A program made the translations under genes and the position numbers. Shown piece after piece: positions 1 to 9,762 of a stretch of DNA of 64,000 bases; positions within the stretch are counted from its first letter, which is position 1, and every line of letters starts with the position of its first letter. The DNA comes from Magnolia sinica (lineage: Eukaryota > Streptophyta > Magnoliopsida > Magnoliales > Magnoliaceae), in contig NC_080588.1 of NCBI RefSeq assembly GCF_029962835.1, positions 49,459,001 to 49,523,000 on the forward strand, in the 5' to 3' direction. A model generated the notes under the pieces. That model was not told the origin of the DNA. It did no database searches and saw nothing but the letters and a program-made list of their open reading frames with translations.

Positions 1-589
1 AGACCGATCTACTTCAGTATGACAGTATGTTTTTGAATAATAGCACGAGCCCAAGTACTATAAATAGCTTGAGATGATAAAAGACCTTTTGTCAGGAATT
101 TGTCCATTCTTCAGGGTAAGTTTTCGTTGAAGAAGCACTGTCGGGCAATCTCGAAGAAATGAGTGGGAAATAACTGATGAGACTATAACAAGGGCACAAA
201 AATTGCATTTTACAGACCATGCCGACTATCTGATGAGATTTGTCTTCTTCTAAACATCCTTCTAAAATGCTTGGCTCTATCTTAATCCAATTATTTACAA
301 AAACAAGACCATTTCGTTGATCAGAGGGTTTGTTACGTAAAATTGGCATGTGACGCCGTAAATTGTAGGAATGATGATTGTTTCATTTGCAGAGGGGTTA
401 TGAATCTCCAAGGACTTTTCATTGATCTCTATCTAATGCCAAGTATGTTGGAAAGTTTGTTTAGACTTTGAAGACGAAGACTTCGAGTGCTTCATATCTG
501 TGAAATAAAGATGACCGAATCAGATATTAGACTAAGTACAGAAGAGTTGCGTGGGCAACAAGTTTGGCAGCCAGACGAATGGTTGTGGT
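1..589. other. No gene recognised
   Basis: Mixed-composition DNA with only short, unconvincing open frames. I see no conserved domain, repeat or promoter structure before the satellite begins near 590. Confidence 0.5.
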
Positions 590-902
590 CATAACGAACA
601 ATGGGTTGTGGTTGTCATCCACAATGGGTCGTGATTGACAACCATGACCCAATGTGGATGATGACCACAACCTTATGTGGATGACGACCACGACCGAAAG
701 GAAAGGTCGTGGTTATTATGAACAATGGGTCATGGTTGTCATCCACATTGGATCGTGGTTGGGAAGCACCACCTATTGTACATGACAAACATGACCCAGA
801 CGAAGGGTCGTGGTTCACATGCACAATGGATCGTGGTTGTCATTCATATTAGATCATAGTTGTCAGCCACGAGGCCCATGGCCCAATCTGGATGAAAACA
901 TG

Positions 903-1075
903 ATCCATCGCTCAAAAAGGCTTCCGTCTAAGTCATATTCTCTGAAATAATAGGTAACTTCTTCAAAGTGCTCTGACACCATGCAATTATTGATCCAAGG
1001 ACAAGGGCATTTTCATCTGAAACAATTTATAACATTTGTCAGAAGGCCACTCTCGGAATAATTGGGAGGTAAGAC
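903..1075 (+). repeat. Duplicated non-satellite block, copy 1
   Basis: The stretch starting CTCAAAAAGGCTTCC and running through AACTTCTTC, CAAGGACAAGGGCATTTTC and GAAACAATTTATAA is repeated with divergence at about 4512-4691. It marks part of a larger repeat unit in which the satellite is only one component. Confidence 0.8.
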
Positions 1076-1919
1076 CATGCATTAAGGCCAATACGGAGGG
1101 TCGTGGTTATGAAGAACAATGGGTCGTGGTTCACATGGACAATGGGTTGTGGTTCTTTTGTCGTAGTTATGATGAACAATGGTTTGTGGTTGTCATCCAC
1201 GTTGGATCATGGTTGTGAACCACGACCCAGTGTGCATGGCAACCATGACCCGGACCAAGGGTCATGGTTCACATTCATAATGGATCGTGGTTGTCAACCA
1301 CGCATGCGAACCACGACCCTTTGTTTGGGTCGTGGTTTTACAACGTGAAAGGTTGTGGTTGTCAACTACGAAGGGTTGTGGTTGTCACTGTCAATGAATC
1401 GTGATCCAGTGTGCATGACAACCACCACCCGGATGAAGGATCATGGTTGACATGCATAATGTGTCATGGTTCAGATGAACAATGGATTGGGGTTGTCATA
1501 CAAAGTGGATCGTGGTTGTGAACCACGACACCCACTGTGTTGTGGATGTGAAAAATACAATCCTTATAACATGACAACCACGATCCATATAACATAATAA
1601 CCACGACCCATGTAACATGAAAATCATGACCCATATAGCATGAAAACCATGACACATAACAACTGCCAACCACGACCCATGTAGCATGTAACCATGACTC
1701 ATAAAACATGACAATCATGACGCATCAGTGTGGGCCCAACGAGTTGCGCTTTTTTCACGGCCCTAAAAAGAACGATCCTTATAACATGACAACCACAACC
1801 CAATTGGCATGTGAACCACAACCCTTGGTTTGGGTCGTGGTTTGACGATGTGAAGGGTTGTGGTCGTCACATACGAAGGGTCGTGGCTATCACGTACGAA
1901 GGGTCGTGGTTGTCATTGT

Positions 1920-2222
1920 CAATGGTTGATGTTTGATTTATTGGAGGGTGGAAGGTTTCAAAACGTGAAGTCATGGTCTTAAACTATCAATGTGGAGGTT
2001 TGATCAATGTGTCCCCTATAGTAAGCTCCCTTCACGTGACAACTAAAACCGTTATCAATTTTCCTTTGATCTTCCTTTACCTTAGCAAATGCCTAGAATA
2101 AAATACTAACCTTGTAGTGGAAGAAGCTTTCAAATGAAAGAAACAAAATGGAGAAACATTGTCCCTCTCTGGTAGTTGGTCCTCGATCTTAACTTTTCTA
2201 TGAAAACGATAGAAGAAGGTCC
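1920..2222 (+). repeat. Duplicated ~300-bp block, copy 1
   Basis: This block contains GGAAGGTTTCAAAACGTGAAG, CTCCCTTCACGTGACAAC, GATCTTCCTTTACCTTAG and CGATAGAAGAAGGTC. The same order recurs with point differences at about 4169-4472, and the first ~60 bp also recur near 3950. Its homologue is followed by the block also seen at 903-1075, so the two blocks probably belong to one long unit. Confidence 0.8.
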
Positions 2223-2241
2223 TAGAGAATAAGCTTCAAAT

Positions 2242-2440
2242 GTTAGTGGTAAGTTGGTGTTCCGTATGGGGAAACGGTCGTTTTCCATTGAAAAATCCAT
2301 TATATACATTCCCCCTATGGGGAAACAGTAGTTTTCCATTGGGATTTCCCAATCCATTTCCCTATACATTCCCCGTATGGGGAAACAGTCATTTTCCAAT
2401 GGGAAATCCATTATATACATTCCCCCTTGCGACATTTCTA
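2242..2440 (+). repeat. Short tandem repeat, about 51-60 bp unit, three copies
   Basis: GTATGGGGAAACGGTCGTTTTCC and close variants begin near 2265, 2316 and 2376, each followed by ATCCATTATATACATTCCCC-like text. The spacings are 51 and 60 bp. No coding function is suggested. Confidence 0.8.
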
Positions 2441-4168
2441 AGCCACGTGAATTGCATTTTGTCTAATATGCTCTATCCATTCTCTTAGTAAAATTAAGGA
2501 AGTCAAATGTCTGGAGAATGATAAAAATACTCAAATCTGATGGACCACAACAGTTCAAAACAATAGGTACCAGTATTTGTCCTTTTTCCTTAATGTGGGC
2601 CACTGATGGCATGACATGGTGTCAAGTTTACACATTTGTAGGGAATTCATTAGCCATGAATAATACTAACGGATTAGATCCGATTTATGATGGACGACCC
2701 ATATAACATGACAATCACGACCCAGAACAACTGACAACCACAACCCATGTAACGTGAAAACCATGACCCATATACCATGGTAACCACGACCTATAATAAC
2801 TGCCAACCACGACCATGTAACATGAAAACCACGATACAATGTTGTGGGCCAAACGAGTTGGGTATTGCATAGGGCAATGAAAAGCACAATCCTTATAACT
2901 TGACAACCACGATCCATATAACATGACAATCACGACTCAGAAGAACTGACAATCACGAACCATGTAACATGAAAACCATGACCCATATAGCATGGAACCA
3001 TGACCCACAACAACTGCCAACCACAACCCATGTAAGATGACAACCATGATACAACGTTGTGGGCCAAAGAAGTTAGGCGTTGCAAAGGGCAACGAAAAAC
3101 ATGATCCTTATAACATGATAACTACGACTCATATAGCATGACAACCACGACTCATAACAACATCCAACCACGACCCATGTAACATAAAAACCACGACCCA
3201 TATGGCATGACAACCATGCCTCATAACAACTGACAACCACGATGCATGTAACATGATAACCACGACCCATGTAACATGACAACCACGATACAATGTTGTG
3301 GGGAAAACGAGTTAGGCCTTGTACAGGGTAATGAAAAGCACGATCCTTATAACATGACAATCATGATCCATATAACATGACAACCACGATCCATATCAAC
3401 TGATAACCACGACTCGTGTAACATGAAAACCACGACCCATATATTATGACAACCACAGCTCATGTAAGCAAAGCATTTGTCCTTCTTCCTCAGTGTGGGC
3501 CACTGATGGCTTGCTATAGTGTCAAGTTTACAAATTTGTAGGTAATTCATTGGCCCTGAATAATACCAACGAATTAGATCCGATTTATGATGGATGACCC
3601 ATATAACATGACAACCAAGACCCATAACAACTGACAACTATGACCCATGTAACGTGAAAACCACGACCCATAACAACTACCAACCACAAGCCATGTAACA
3701 TGACAACCACGACTCATAACCTGAAGGATCGTGGTTGACATGCATAATGGGTCATTGTTCAGATGAACAATGGATCGTGGTTGTCATGTAGAGAAGACTG
3801 TGGTTGTGAACCACGACACCCACTGTGCAATGACAACCATGATCTAATGTGTATGTGAATCACGACCATTGGTCTGGATCGTGGTTTGACAACGTGAAGG
3901 GTTGTAGTTGTCACATACGAAGGGTCGTGGTTATCACCGTCATTGGTTGATGTTTGATTTCTTAAAGGGTGGAAGGTTTCAAAACGTGAAGTCATGGTGA
4001 GTCGTGGTTCAGATGAACAATGGATTGTGGTTGTCATGCAGAGAGGGTCGTGGTTGTGAACTATGACACCCACTGTGCGATGACAACCATGATTCAATGT
4101 GCATGTGAACCACGACCATTGGTCTGGGTCGTGGTTTGACAATGTGAAAGGTAATAGTTGTCACTATC

Positions 4169-4691
4169 AATGGTTGATGTTTGGTTTCTTGGAGGGTGTA
4201 AGGTTTCAAAACATGAAGTTGTAGTTTTAAACTATCAATGGTGAAGGTTTAATCAAGGTGTGCCCTAGAGTACGCTCCCTTCACGTGACAACCAAAACCC
4301 CCACCTTCTCCACTTTGATCTTCCTTTACCTTAGAAGATGTCTAAAATAAAGTACTAACCTCACGATGGAAGAAGCTTTCAGATGAGAAAAACGACAAGG
4401 AGAAGCAGCGTCCCTTTCTGACAATTAGTCTCTGAATCTTCACTTTTCTAGGAAAACAATAGAAGAAGGTCTGAAAAAAAAAAGTGAATAAAGATAACAT
4501 TTGACCCTTCCCATGCTCAAAAAGGCTTCCCTCCATGTCACACATTCTTGGGAGTGCAATAAATGGTAACTTCTTCCGCACTCTAAGATCGTACAATTAC
4601 TAAACCAAGGAAGGACAAAGGCATTTTCGTTTGAAACAATTTATAAAAGTTGTCTGAAGGCCACCCTTGGAATATTTGGAAGGTAGTACCT
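4169..4691 (+). repeat. Duplicated blocks, copy 2 (matches 1920-2222 and 903-1075)
   Basis: 4169-4472 matches 1920-2222 and 4512-4691 matches 903-1075, in the same orientation and now nearly contiguous. This gives the full repeat-unit order: satellite, 300-bp block, 175-bp block. Confidence 0.78.
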
Positions 4692-4731
4692 CTTGGATAA
4701 TTTCACCAAACATTGAGGTCAGTACGGTCAA

Positions 4732-4940
4732 TTTTCCATTCTTTAATTGGACTTTTTTCAAATCATTGACCATTTAAATCTCTTTTCTTAGACAGAAGTC
4801 CTGGCATATAGTTAGGCCTCACAGGCCAGGGCCTTTTTTCCATTCTTTAATTGGACTTATTTCCAATCATTGACCATTTAAATCTTTTTTCTTACACACA
4901 AGTCCTGGCATATAGTTAGGCCTCACAGGCCAGGGGCTTT
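4732..4940 (+). repeat. Tandem duplication, 104-bp period, two copies
   Basis: CATTCTTTAATTGGACTT begins at 4737 and again at 4841. Both copies run through TCATTGACCATTTAAATC, AGTCCTGGCATATAGTTAGG and CCTCACAGGCCAGGG with few differences, so this duplication is younger than the satellite to its left. Confidence 0.92.
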
Positions 4941-5227
4941 TTCAACCTAATTCGAGCCAGGATCGGACCAAGGCTCAAATGGATTAAGGTCGGGCGAGGG
5001 TCATCTCCAGTCCGGTCTGGCACTAGCGGAGCCCACTGGCACCCGCAGGTCTTAACTTATATGTGAGAATAAAACCAATCATGGAAATTACAAATCAAAC
5101 CGTTAAAAAGGAAAAAAAAAAAAAAAGATTAACATAATAGATGGATTACTATCAAAATGCCAAGAAAGGAAATCCACTATCCCCAATCAGAATTCAAATC
5201 ACCACATTGCATTGCACTACATCAGCA
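4941..5227. other. No gene recognised
   Basis: Intergenic-looking sequence with a poly-A run near 5113. On the minus strand it would be the 3' flank of the small exon at 5228-5488. Confidence 0.4.
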
Positions 5228-5488
5228 TCATGTCTTCTTACTCTCACTTGCATTGCCAGAGATAGCATCTTTGGCCGATTGAATCGAATTCACTACCGCC
5301 GCTGTGGCTCCGGCCAACGCCCCACCTTGCCCCGAATTTCCATCAGATGGATGAAGCTGATGAATCACCTCCACGTCCCTCTGCCTCTCCATTTGGCCCT
5401 GGACCGCCGATGAGTGGTAATCCACCGCCTGGACCCGTGTCTCCTTCTCACCATCGGCTTTCCTTGTTTCATTGCTCTGAAATTGCAT
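5228..5488 (-). CDS. Possible 3' exon of a small unrecognised protein
   Basis: The minus strand carries an 86-codon open frame with a balanced, hydrophilic composition quite unlike the repeats around it. It includes VQAVDYHSSAVQGQ, VEVIHQLHPSDG and a C-terminal AAVVNSIQSAKDAISG followed by a short Lys/Ser tail and a TGA stop. The nominal ATG at 5488 is followed at once by TTTCAG, which looks like a splice acceptor, so the true exon may start at 5476 and be the last exon of a spliced gene. I do not recognise the family. The short alanine- and serine-rich amphipathic end is compatible with a small stress- or seed-type protein, but that is only a composition argument. No upstream exon could be fixed. 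Confidence 0.35.
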   Translation of the reverse strand: MQFQSNETRKADGEKETRVQAVDYHSSAVQGQMERQRDVEVIHQLHPSDGNSGQGGALAGATAAVVNSIQSAKDAISGNASESKKT

Positions 5489-6093
5489 TGAGCAAAGGAA
5501 TTTAACTCACGGTTATGCATCAGAATCACTGACCTGATGGGCCCCACAATGGATTACGGATGACCCAAAAATTATTTCATACCGGATATCATAAACATGC
5601 AATCTGTGGCCCTTTCATTTTAACCAACTGTTCGTAGGCTGCGTAATAAAGAGGTGTGATCTTCTAAACCGAGTAGGTTTTTTTTTTTTTTTTCCTTTAA
5701 TATGGAGGAATAGCATAGCTGTTTGATGACAGATCGCCAGTAGAAAATTTTCACAAACCAAAAAGGATAATGTTTTTCTTCCTATTTTCTCCGAATACAT
5801 GTCGTATTTGTCATCATACTTGCTTTTGGATCTATCCATTACTATGGGATTAAAAAATAATAATTAAAAAAAATGTATATTTATTGCATCTGTAGTTGGA
5901 GAAGGGAATTTCATTAGTTGGAATTAGGCCATTTATAGCCATACGTTCCAACATATTTGGGGTGTCCCCCCATTCGATCTACAAGGTGCCCATAAATTCA
6001 ACTGTCCTGATCATCCAAAATATGACTTACTCGCTTGAATTGGCCTCTGGACACCATTCATTGTACATTCTAGTATGGCTAAGACCATAAAAA

Positions 6094-6098
<5 letters not shown>
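5489..6098. other. No gene recognised
   Basis: AT-rich DNA with a poly-T run near 5680. If the minus-strand exon at 5228-5488 is real, its upstream exon and promoter would lie here or further right. No convincing donor and start combination was found. Confidence 0.4.

Positions 6099-6150
<52 letters not shown>
6099..6150 (+). repeat. (GA)n microsatellite
   Basis: An uninterrupted GA run of about 50 bp. The RERERE peptide frame across it is an artefact of the repeat. Confidence 0.98.
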
Positions 6151-6153
<3 letters not shown>

Positions 6154-6807
6154 TTTTACCTTTGTAGACAAGTTAGATGCCATGACAGGAACCTCAAGGG
6201 AATTAACAAGAACCGATTTTGTGATGTTTTTCCTTTTCCTTCTCCCCCTCCTTGGATCTTGGTTTCCTTTCTCTTATAAAAGAAAAAGTCTGGCTTTTGC
6301 TAATATAATGCTGCGTATGAAAAGGCAGTAATACGGTACAGCCCTTGGCACCAAATATGGTACACGTGGCAGAGGATATGTCATTCAGAACCGTCCATCT
6401 AGTTTCCCTACCGGAGGATGTTATAAATGATATAAACCTACGAATATTGGATGATCGTATCCACCAGATCAAAGGTCCTCAAATCAACCGTGATGGTTCA
6501 ACGGTTGACATGCAGCGTCAGAAAGAGCAAAGGGAGAGATGCAAGAGACTTGTATGTATCCACTGTGGACCCTACCAAATAGAGAGTCCTGATGAAATGT
6601 TTCTGTGCCACATGTATAGAAAAGGTCTGCTCTACGATACACCAGTTGTACCTGCTTTTACCTTATCATAACAGCGACCGTGAGCCGCATGCAATCCGAC
6701 GCATGGCCACCCTGCTGTCAGCTGGGGATTGCGAATGGCATGCAGCTCTTGGCCGATGGCCACGTAGCACTTCGGCTATGCTGGAGCTCCGAAGGCCACC
6801 GTGATGT
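6151..6807. other. No gene recognised; dispersed-repeat-like text
   Basis: A 108-codon open frame lies at 6345-6671, but it has no domain I recognise. The DNA contains phrases such as AACCGTCCATCTAG and ACACGTGGCAGAGG that I associate with dispersed plant repeats. I treat it as non-coding. Confidence 0.45.
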
Positions 6808-7178
6808 GTGGATTTTATTCACACCGTTCATCCATTTTGCCGAATCATTTTGGGATATAAGCTGAAAAATAAGGCAGATCCAAAATTCAAGTGGACCACA
6901 CGGTGGGGATTAAATGCCTACCTTTAAAAATTTAGCAGGACACTGAAGTGATTGATCAAGCTAATATTTTTGTGTTTACCCTTTATCTAAGTTTACATGA
7001 CCTTTTGATTGTACCGGATAACGAATAAACTTCACAATGATTTAGCAGAATTTTAACTGAGCGTCATTATCACCATTCTTTTCTTTAATCCAATCCACAT
7101 GAATCTTGGATGTGACTTATTTTGAGCTTATATCCTAAAATGATAGGGCAAAATAATTGGACATTGTGGATAAAACCC
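6808..7178. mobile_element. Foldback / MITE-like element with ~90-bp inverted arms
   Basis: The left arm (6808-6900) and the reverse complement of the right arm (7088-7178) agree along their length. Both show TGGATTTTAT or GGGTTTTATCCAC, a CCATTTTGCC-like segment, ATCATTTTGGGATATAAGCT and CAAGTGGACC-like text. About 190 bp of unrelated sequence separates the arms and there is no ORF. Long arms around a short non-coding core indicate a non-autonomous DNA transposon or foldback repeat. I could not define its target duplication or superfamily. Confidence 0.75.
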
Positions 7179-7386
7179 ATATGCTACTATAGGCAGGGGG
7201 TATTACCCAATTCCCTCTGCAAGGAAATACAAGTAGCCTTGGAAATACCCATGCTCTATTTTTTTTTTTTTTTTCCTTTTATTTTAACCCAATATATAAT
7301 TTAAAGATTAAATTATTTTTTTCCACCCATGTTTTAAATTTTAAAATTATTTATTAATTTATAATATGTTATTTTCCCCAAAGTTA

Positions 7387-8030
7387 ATACTACAAGAAAA
7401 TGGTCAGAATATGAAAATTTACCCAGAAACGAATGCTAGGAAATTGCCACAGGGCACACTAGAAGATTAATGAGGTATAGCGCCAGATTCCAGTGGCGGA
7501 AATAAAAATCCGCCAGCATAGGTGTCATATAGAGGCGTAGTATCCTACTATCGCCACTGCCTTATACAAATAGCTACAGAATATAGTATCTGTCATTGTA
7601 TCTTGGACCTATAATGTCGGATTTTAGTATCCGTTGTTGTAACCCACCTTGCTACCGCCACCGTTCCCGCCATGGAATCATATAGTGGTGGACTTTGAGA
7701 TCCGTCATTGTATTCCCTTTCCCCCACAACGGATACTGCTTTCCGCCATTGCAACCCTTCTTCCCACCAAAGCCACCGTTCTCGACATGTGATTTTGGCT
7801 GTATGCGAGTCATTTAGCGGCGGATTATGGGATCCGTCAGTGTATTCCATTTCCCCTACTTCCTATATAGCGACGGATTTGGAAGTTTGCCGTTGTAGGC
7901 AATATTCCCGCCACCGCCACCATTTTTCGCCATTTATGTTTGGCAAAGCCTTATAGTGTGGATAGTTTTTTCTACCACTAGTCCTCTTATAGTGGCGGAT
8001 AGTTGGTTCCATCGCTATAACTTTCACTTA
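7387..8030 (+). mobile_element. CACTA-type (EnSpm/CMC) transposon end with subterminal repeats
   Basis: ACTACAAGAAAA at 7389 resembles the plant CACTA terminal sequence CACTACAAGAAA with its first bases altered. The next ~600 bp repeat TATAGTGGCGGAT, ATCCGTCATTGTA and CCGCCAC motifs in both orientations. Clustered subterminal motifs of this kind bind transposase in CACTA elements. No transposase ORF and no matching opposite end are visible, so this is a terminal fragment or a deletion derivative. Confidence 0.6.
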
Positions 8031-8050
8031 ACAAAATCAAAATTGTATTT

Positions 8051-8052
<2 letters not shown>

Positions 8053-8097
<45 letters not shown>
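8053..8097 (+). repeat. (CT)n microsatellite
   Basis: An uninterrupted CT run of about 45 bp lies just right of the CACTA-type end. Confidence 0.97.
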
Positions 8098-8098
<1 letters not shown>

Positions 8099-8308
8099 CT
8101 CGTAACTCTCGTAACTCTCTATTCTCTTAAGTCTTCACTCTGCTCTCTCTCTCTCTCTACAAAGTAATCCGCCCTTTTTTAGGATTTCGTTAATTGGGTT
8201 AGGGTTTTGATAAGCTAATCTCCACTTCCCAATCTATTTCTACATTAGATGATTTTTTACATCCATCCAATCCTCAATTATGTGATTTCAACTCCTCAAA
8301 TCCATGTT

Positions 8309-8430
8309 TCACTACAACAGAGTGGAGAATTATCGGTGCATTTTTACTTGCGGCTATCACTAACTGCCGTTAAAAATGGGAATCACCGACAATCATAAAA
8401 AAAATGCCCCTAATGTTATAATGTGGTTGT
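8309..8430 (+). mobile_element. Possible second CACTA-like terminus
   Basis: CACTACAACAGAG near 8310 is followed by TATCGGTGCATTTT, CGGCTATCACTAACTGCCG and ATCACCGACAATC, so a terminal-like start is joined to short inverted motifs. The stretch is brief and I see no partner end, so this is tentative. Confidence 0.3.
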
Positions 8431-8530
8431 TGGTAAAATATCTTGATCGACTTCAAAAAAAACCGTTGCTTATACGTATATCCCTCTCTCTATCTCTCTT
8501 TCCTTCTCCCTTCCTTAATCTCTCTCCCTC

Positions 8531-8532
<2 letters not shown>

Positions 8533-8572
<40 letters not shown>
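8533..8572 (+). repeat. (CT)n microsatellite
   Basis: A CT run of about 40 bp flanked by CCTCC and CTTTCC pyrimidine-rich sequence. Confidence 0.95.
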
Positions 8573-8576
<4 letters not shown>

Positions 8577-9753
8577 TCCCTTGTTCTCTTCGATATGCTG
8601 TACCTCTGTTGATCTCTCTCTAACAATTGAAGAAAATAGAAGAAAGAAAAGAAAATTGAAGGTACTCTCTTGATCTATCTCCCTTAATCTCTGTCTCTCT
8701 CACTTCCCTTTTCAATGGATGAAATTTGGGCATCAGTCATGGCAGTGACAACCATATCCACCGTTGTCCATGGCCGTCAACGTCTGTATGTTAGTTGTTT
8801 GAAGAAATGCGTTAACGGAGAACCTTCTTAGCTAAAACCATGCTACTGGTCCTCTGCTTCAAACAAGAACTTTTCTAATCGGTTGCTTAGTGATTTCTAA
8901 GACACCTATATGTAGCCTCTATGTTTTCTATTTTGAACCATGCCTCTCTTTGTGATTTGCATGTTTTCGTTGAGATGGCTCTGTGGGATCCTAGTCCTTT
9001 GTAACACCGCTCATGTGCACAAGTGTCCCAACCCACACCATTGATAGACTATATATTATACCCTAGTGCACCCAACAACCCCACTCGAGTTATTTGTACC
9101 GGATGACCTTGAAACCTCTGTCAAGTGGACCGCGTCATCCTTGCGGTCACAACGATGAAAACCGTGAGTCAATCCGATACTCTGTTAGTGAGATACAACC
9201 CATTGAATCCACAACCCAAATTACGTATCTTGTAATACAAGCAACCTTTATTGTCCTAGGCCCATTGGACTTGGGCCCATGTGGGCCTAAATGCCACTTT
9301 CTAGAACATGAAAATTATAACAAGATAGGACAATCACTACTTGACAAATAAAGAGCTAGCACATATAAGATAATGAACTATACGACAAAAATGGGTTCTC
9401 TCCAAAATCTATCATTAGCCCTTTCCTCATGCCTTAGAAACTAATCATGGCCCATGTTCACCTTATCCTACACATGCATTCAATGCATGTCTTATTTTAT
9501 GCTACATCACTTCAAACAACCAATTGAAACACTCCATCTCATCATCCACCATGCATCACTTACAACCCATAATCCTTATCCATTCACTAGCCAATGCATG
9601 CTTAGATTTCTTTCACTTTGGCCAATGCGTGCCTAGCACTATCTACCTTATCCATCCACTACCCATACCATACACCACATTCCACTTCACTTTTAGTACT
9701 AATAAGGCCCCATAAATTTGACACATCATCTTGCCACCTCAACCCCCATTCTC
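8573..9753. other. No gene recognised
   Basis: Non-coding-looking DNA with several short open frames and no domain. It leads into a TATA-type motif at 9754. Confidence 0.4.
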
Positions 9754-9762
9754 TATAAAAGA
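9754..9762 (+). promoter_or_regulatory. TATA-box-like core promoter
   Basis: CTATAAAAG is followed within 50 bp by a pyrimidine-rich start-like stretch (CTCTCTTACACTCACAC), then a GA-rich leader near 9820 and a donor-like GAGGTGAGTT near 9914. The arrangement resembles the R/U5 start of a plant LTR or a spliced non-coding transcript. No ORF follows it. Confidence 0.35.

Larger units (their letters stand above)
590..4200. repeat. Degenerate satellite-like array (AACCACGACCC family) with orientation switches
   Basis: The core AACCACGACCC, usually followed by ATGTAACATGACAA, recurs dozens of times at roughly 20-25 bp spacing. From about 590 to 1510 the array reads mainly as GGGTCGTGGTT. From about 1500 to 3720 it reads mainly as AACCACGACCC, with short patches of the opposite sense such as about 1835-1915. 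From about 3720 to 4150 it is again mainly GGGTCGTGGTT. A higher-order unit of about 210-240 bp is marked by GTTGTGGGCCAAACGAGTT-like text near 2845, 3055 and 3295. A separate block of about 130 bp near 2577 recurs near 3467. Open frames inside the array are translations of the repeat, with periodic SCYMGRG-type peptides, and are not genes. Copies are diverged, so the array is old. Confidence 0.85.

Noticed and set aside
1036..3637. Many 60-130-codon open frames in the satellite region
   Set aside because: Their peptides are periodic translations of the AACCACGACCC repeat and occur on both strands at once. They have no start context or domain.
590..4200. Possible CRISPR-like direct repeats
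   Set aside because: Units are degenerate, unevenly spaced and change orientation. There are no unique spacers of constant length and no cas genes, and the context is a plant genome.
6345..6671. 108-codon open frame
   Set aside because: No recognisable domain, and the DNA resembles dispersed plant repeats. Composition and context do not support a gene.
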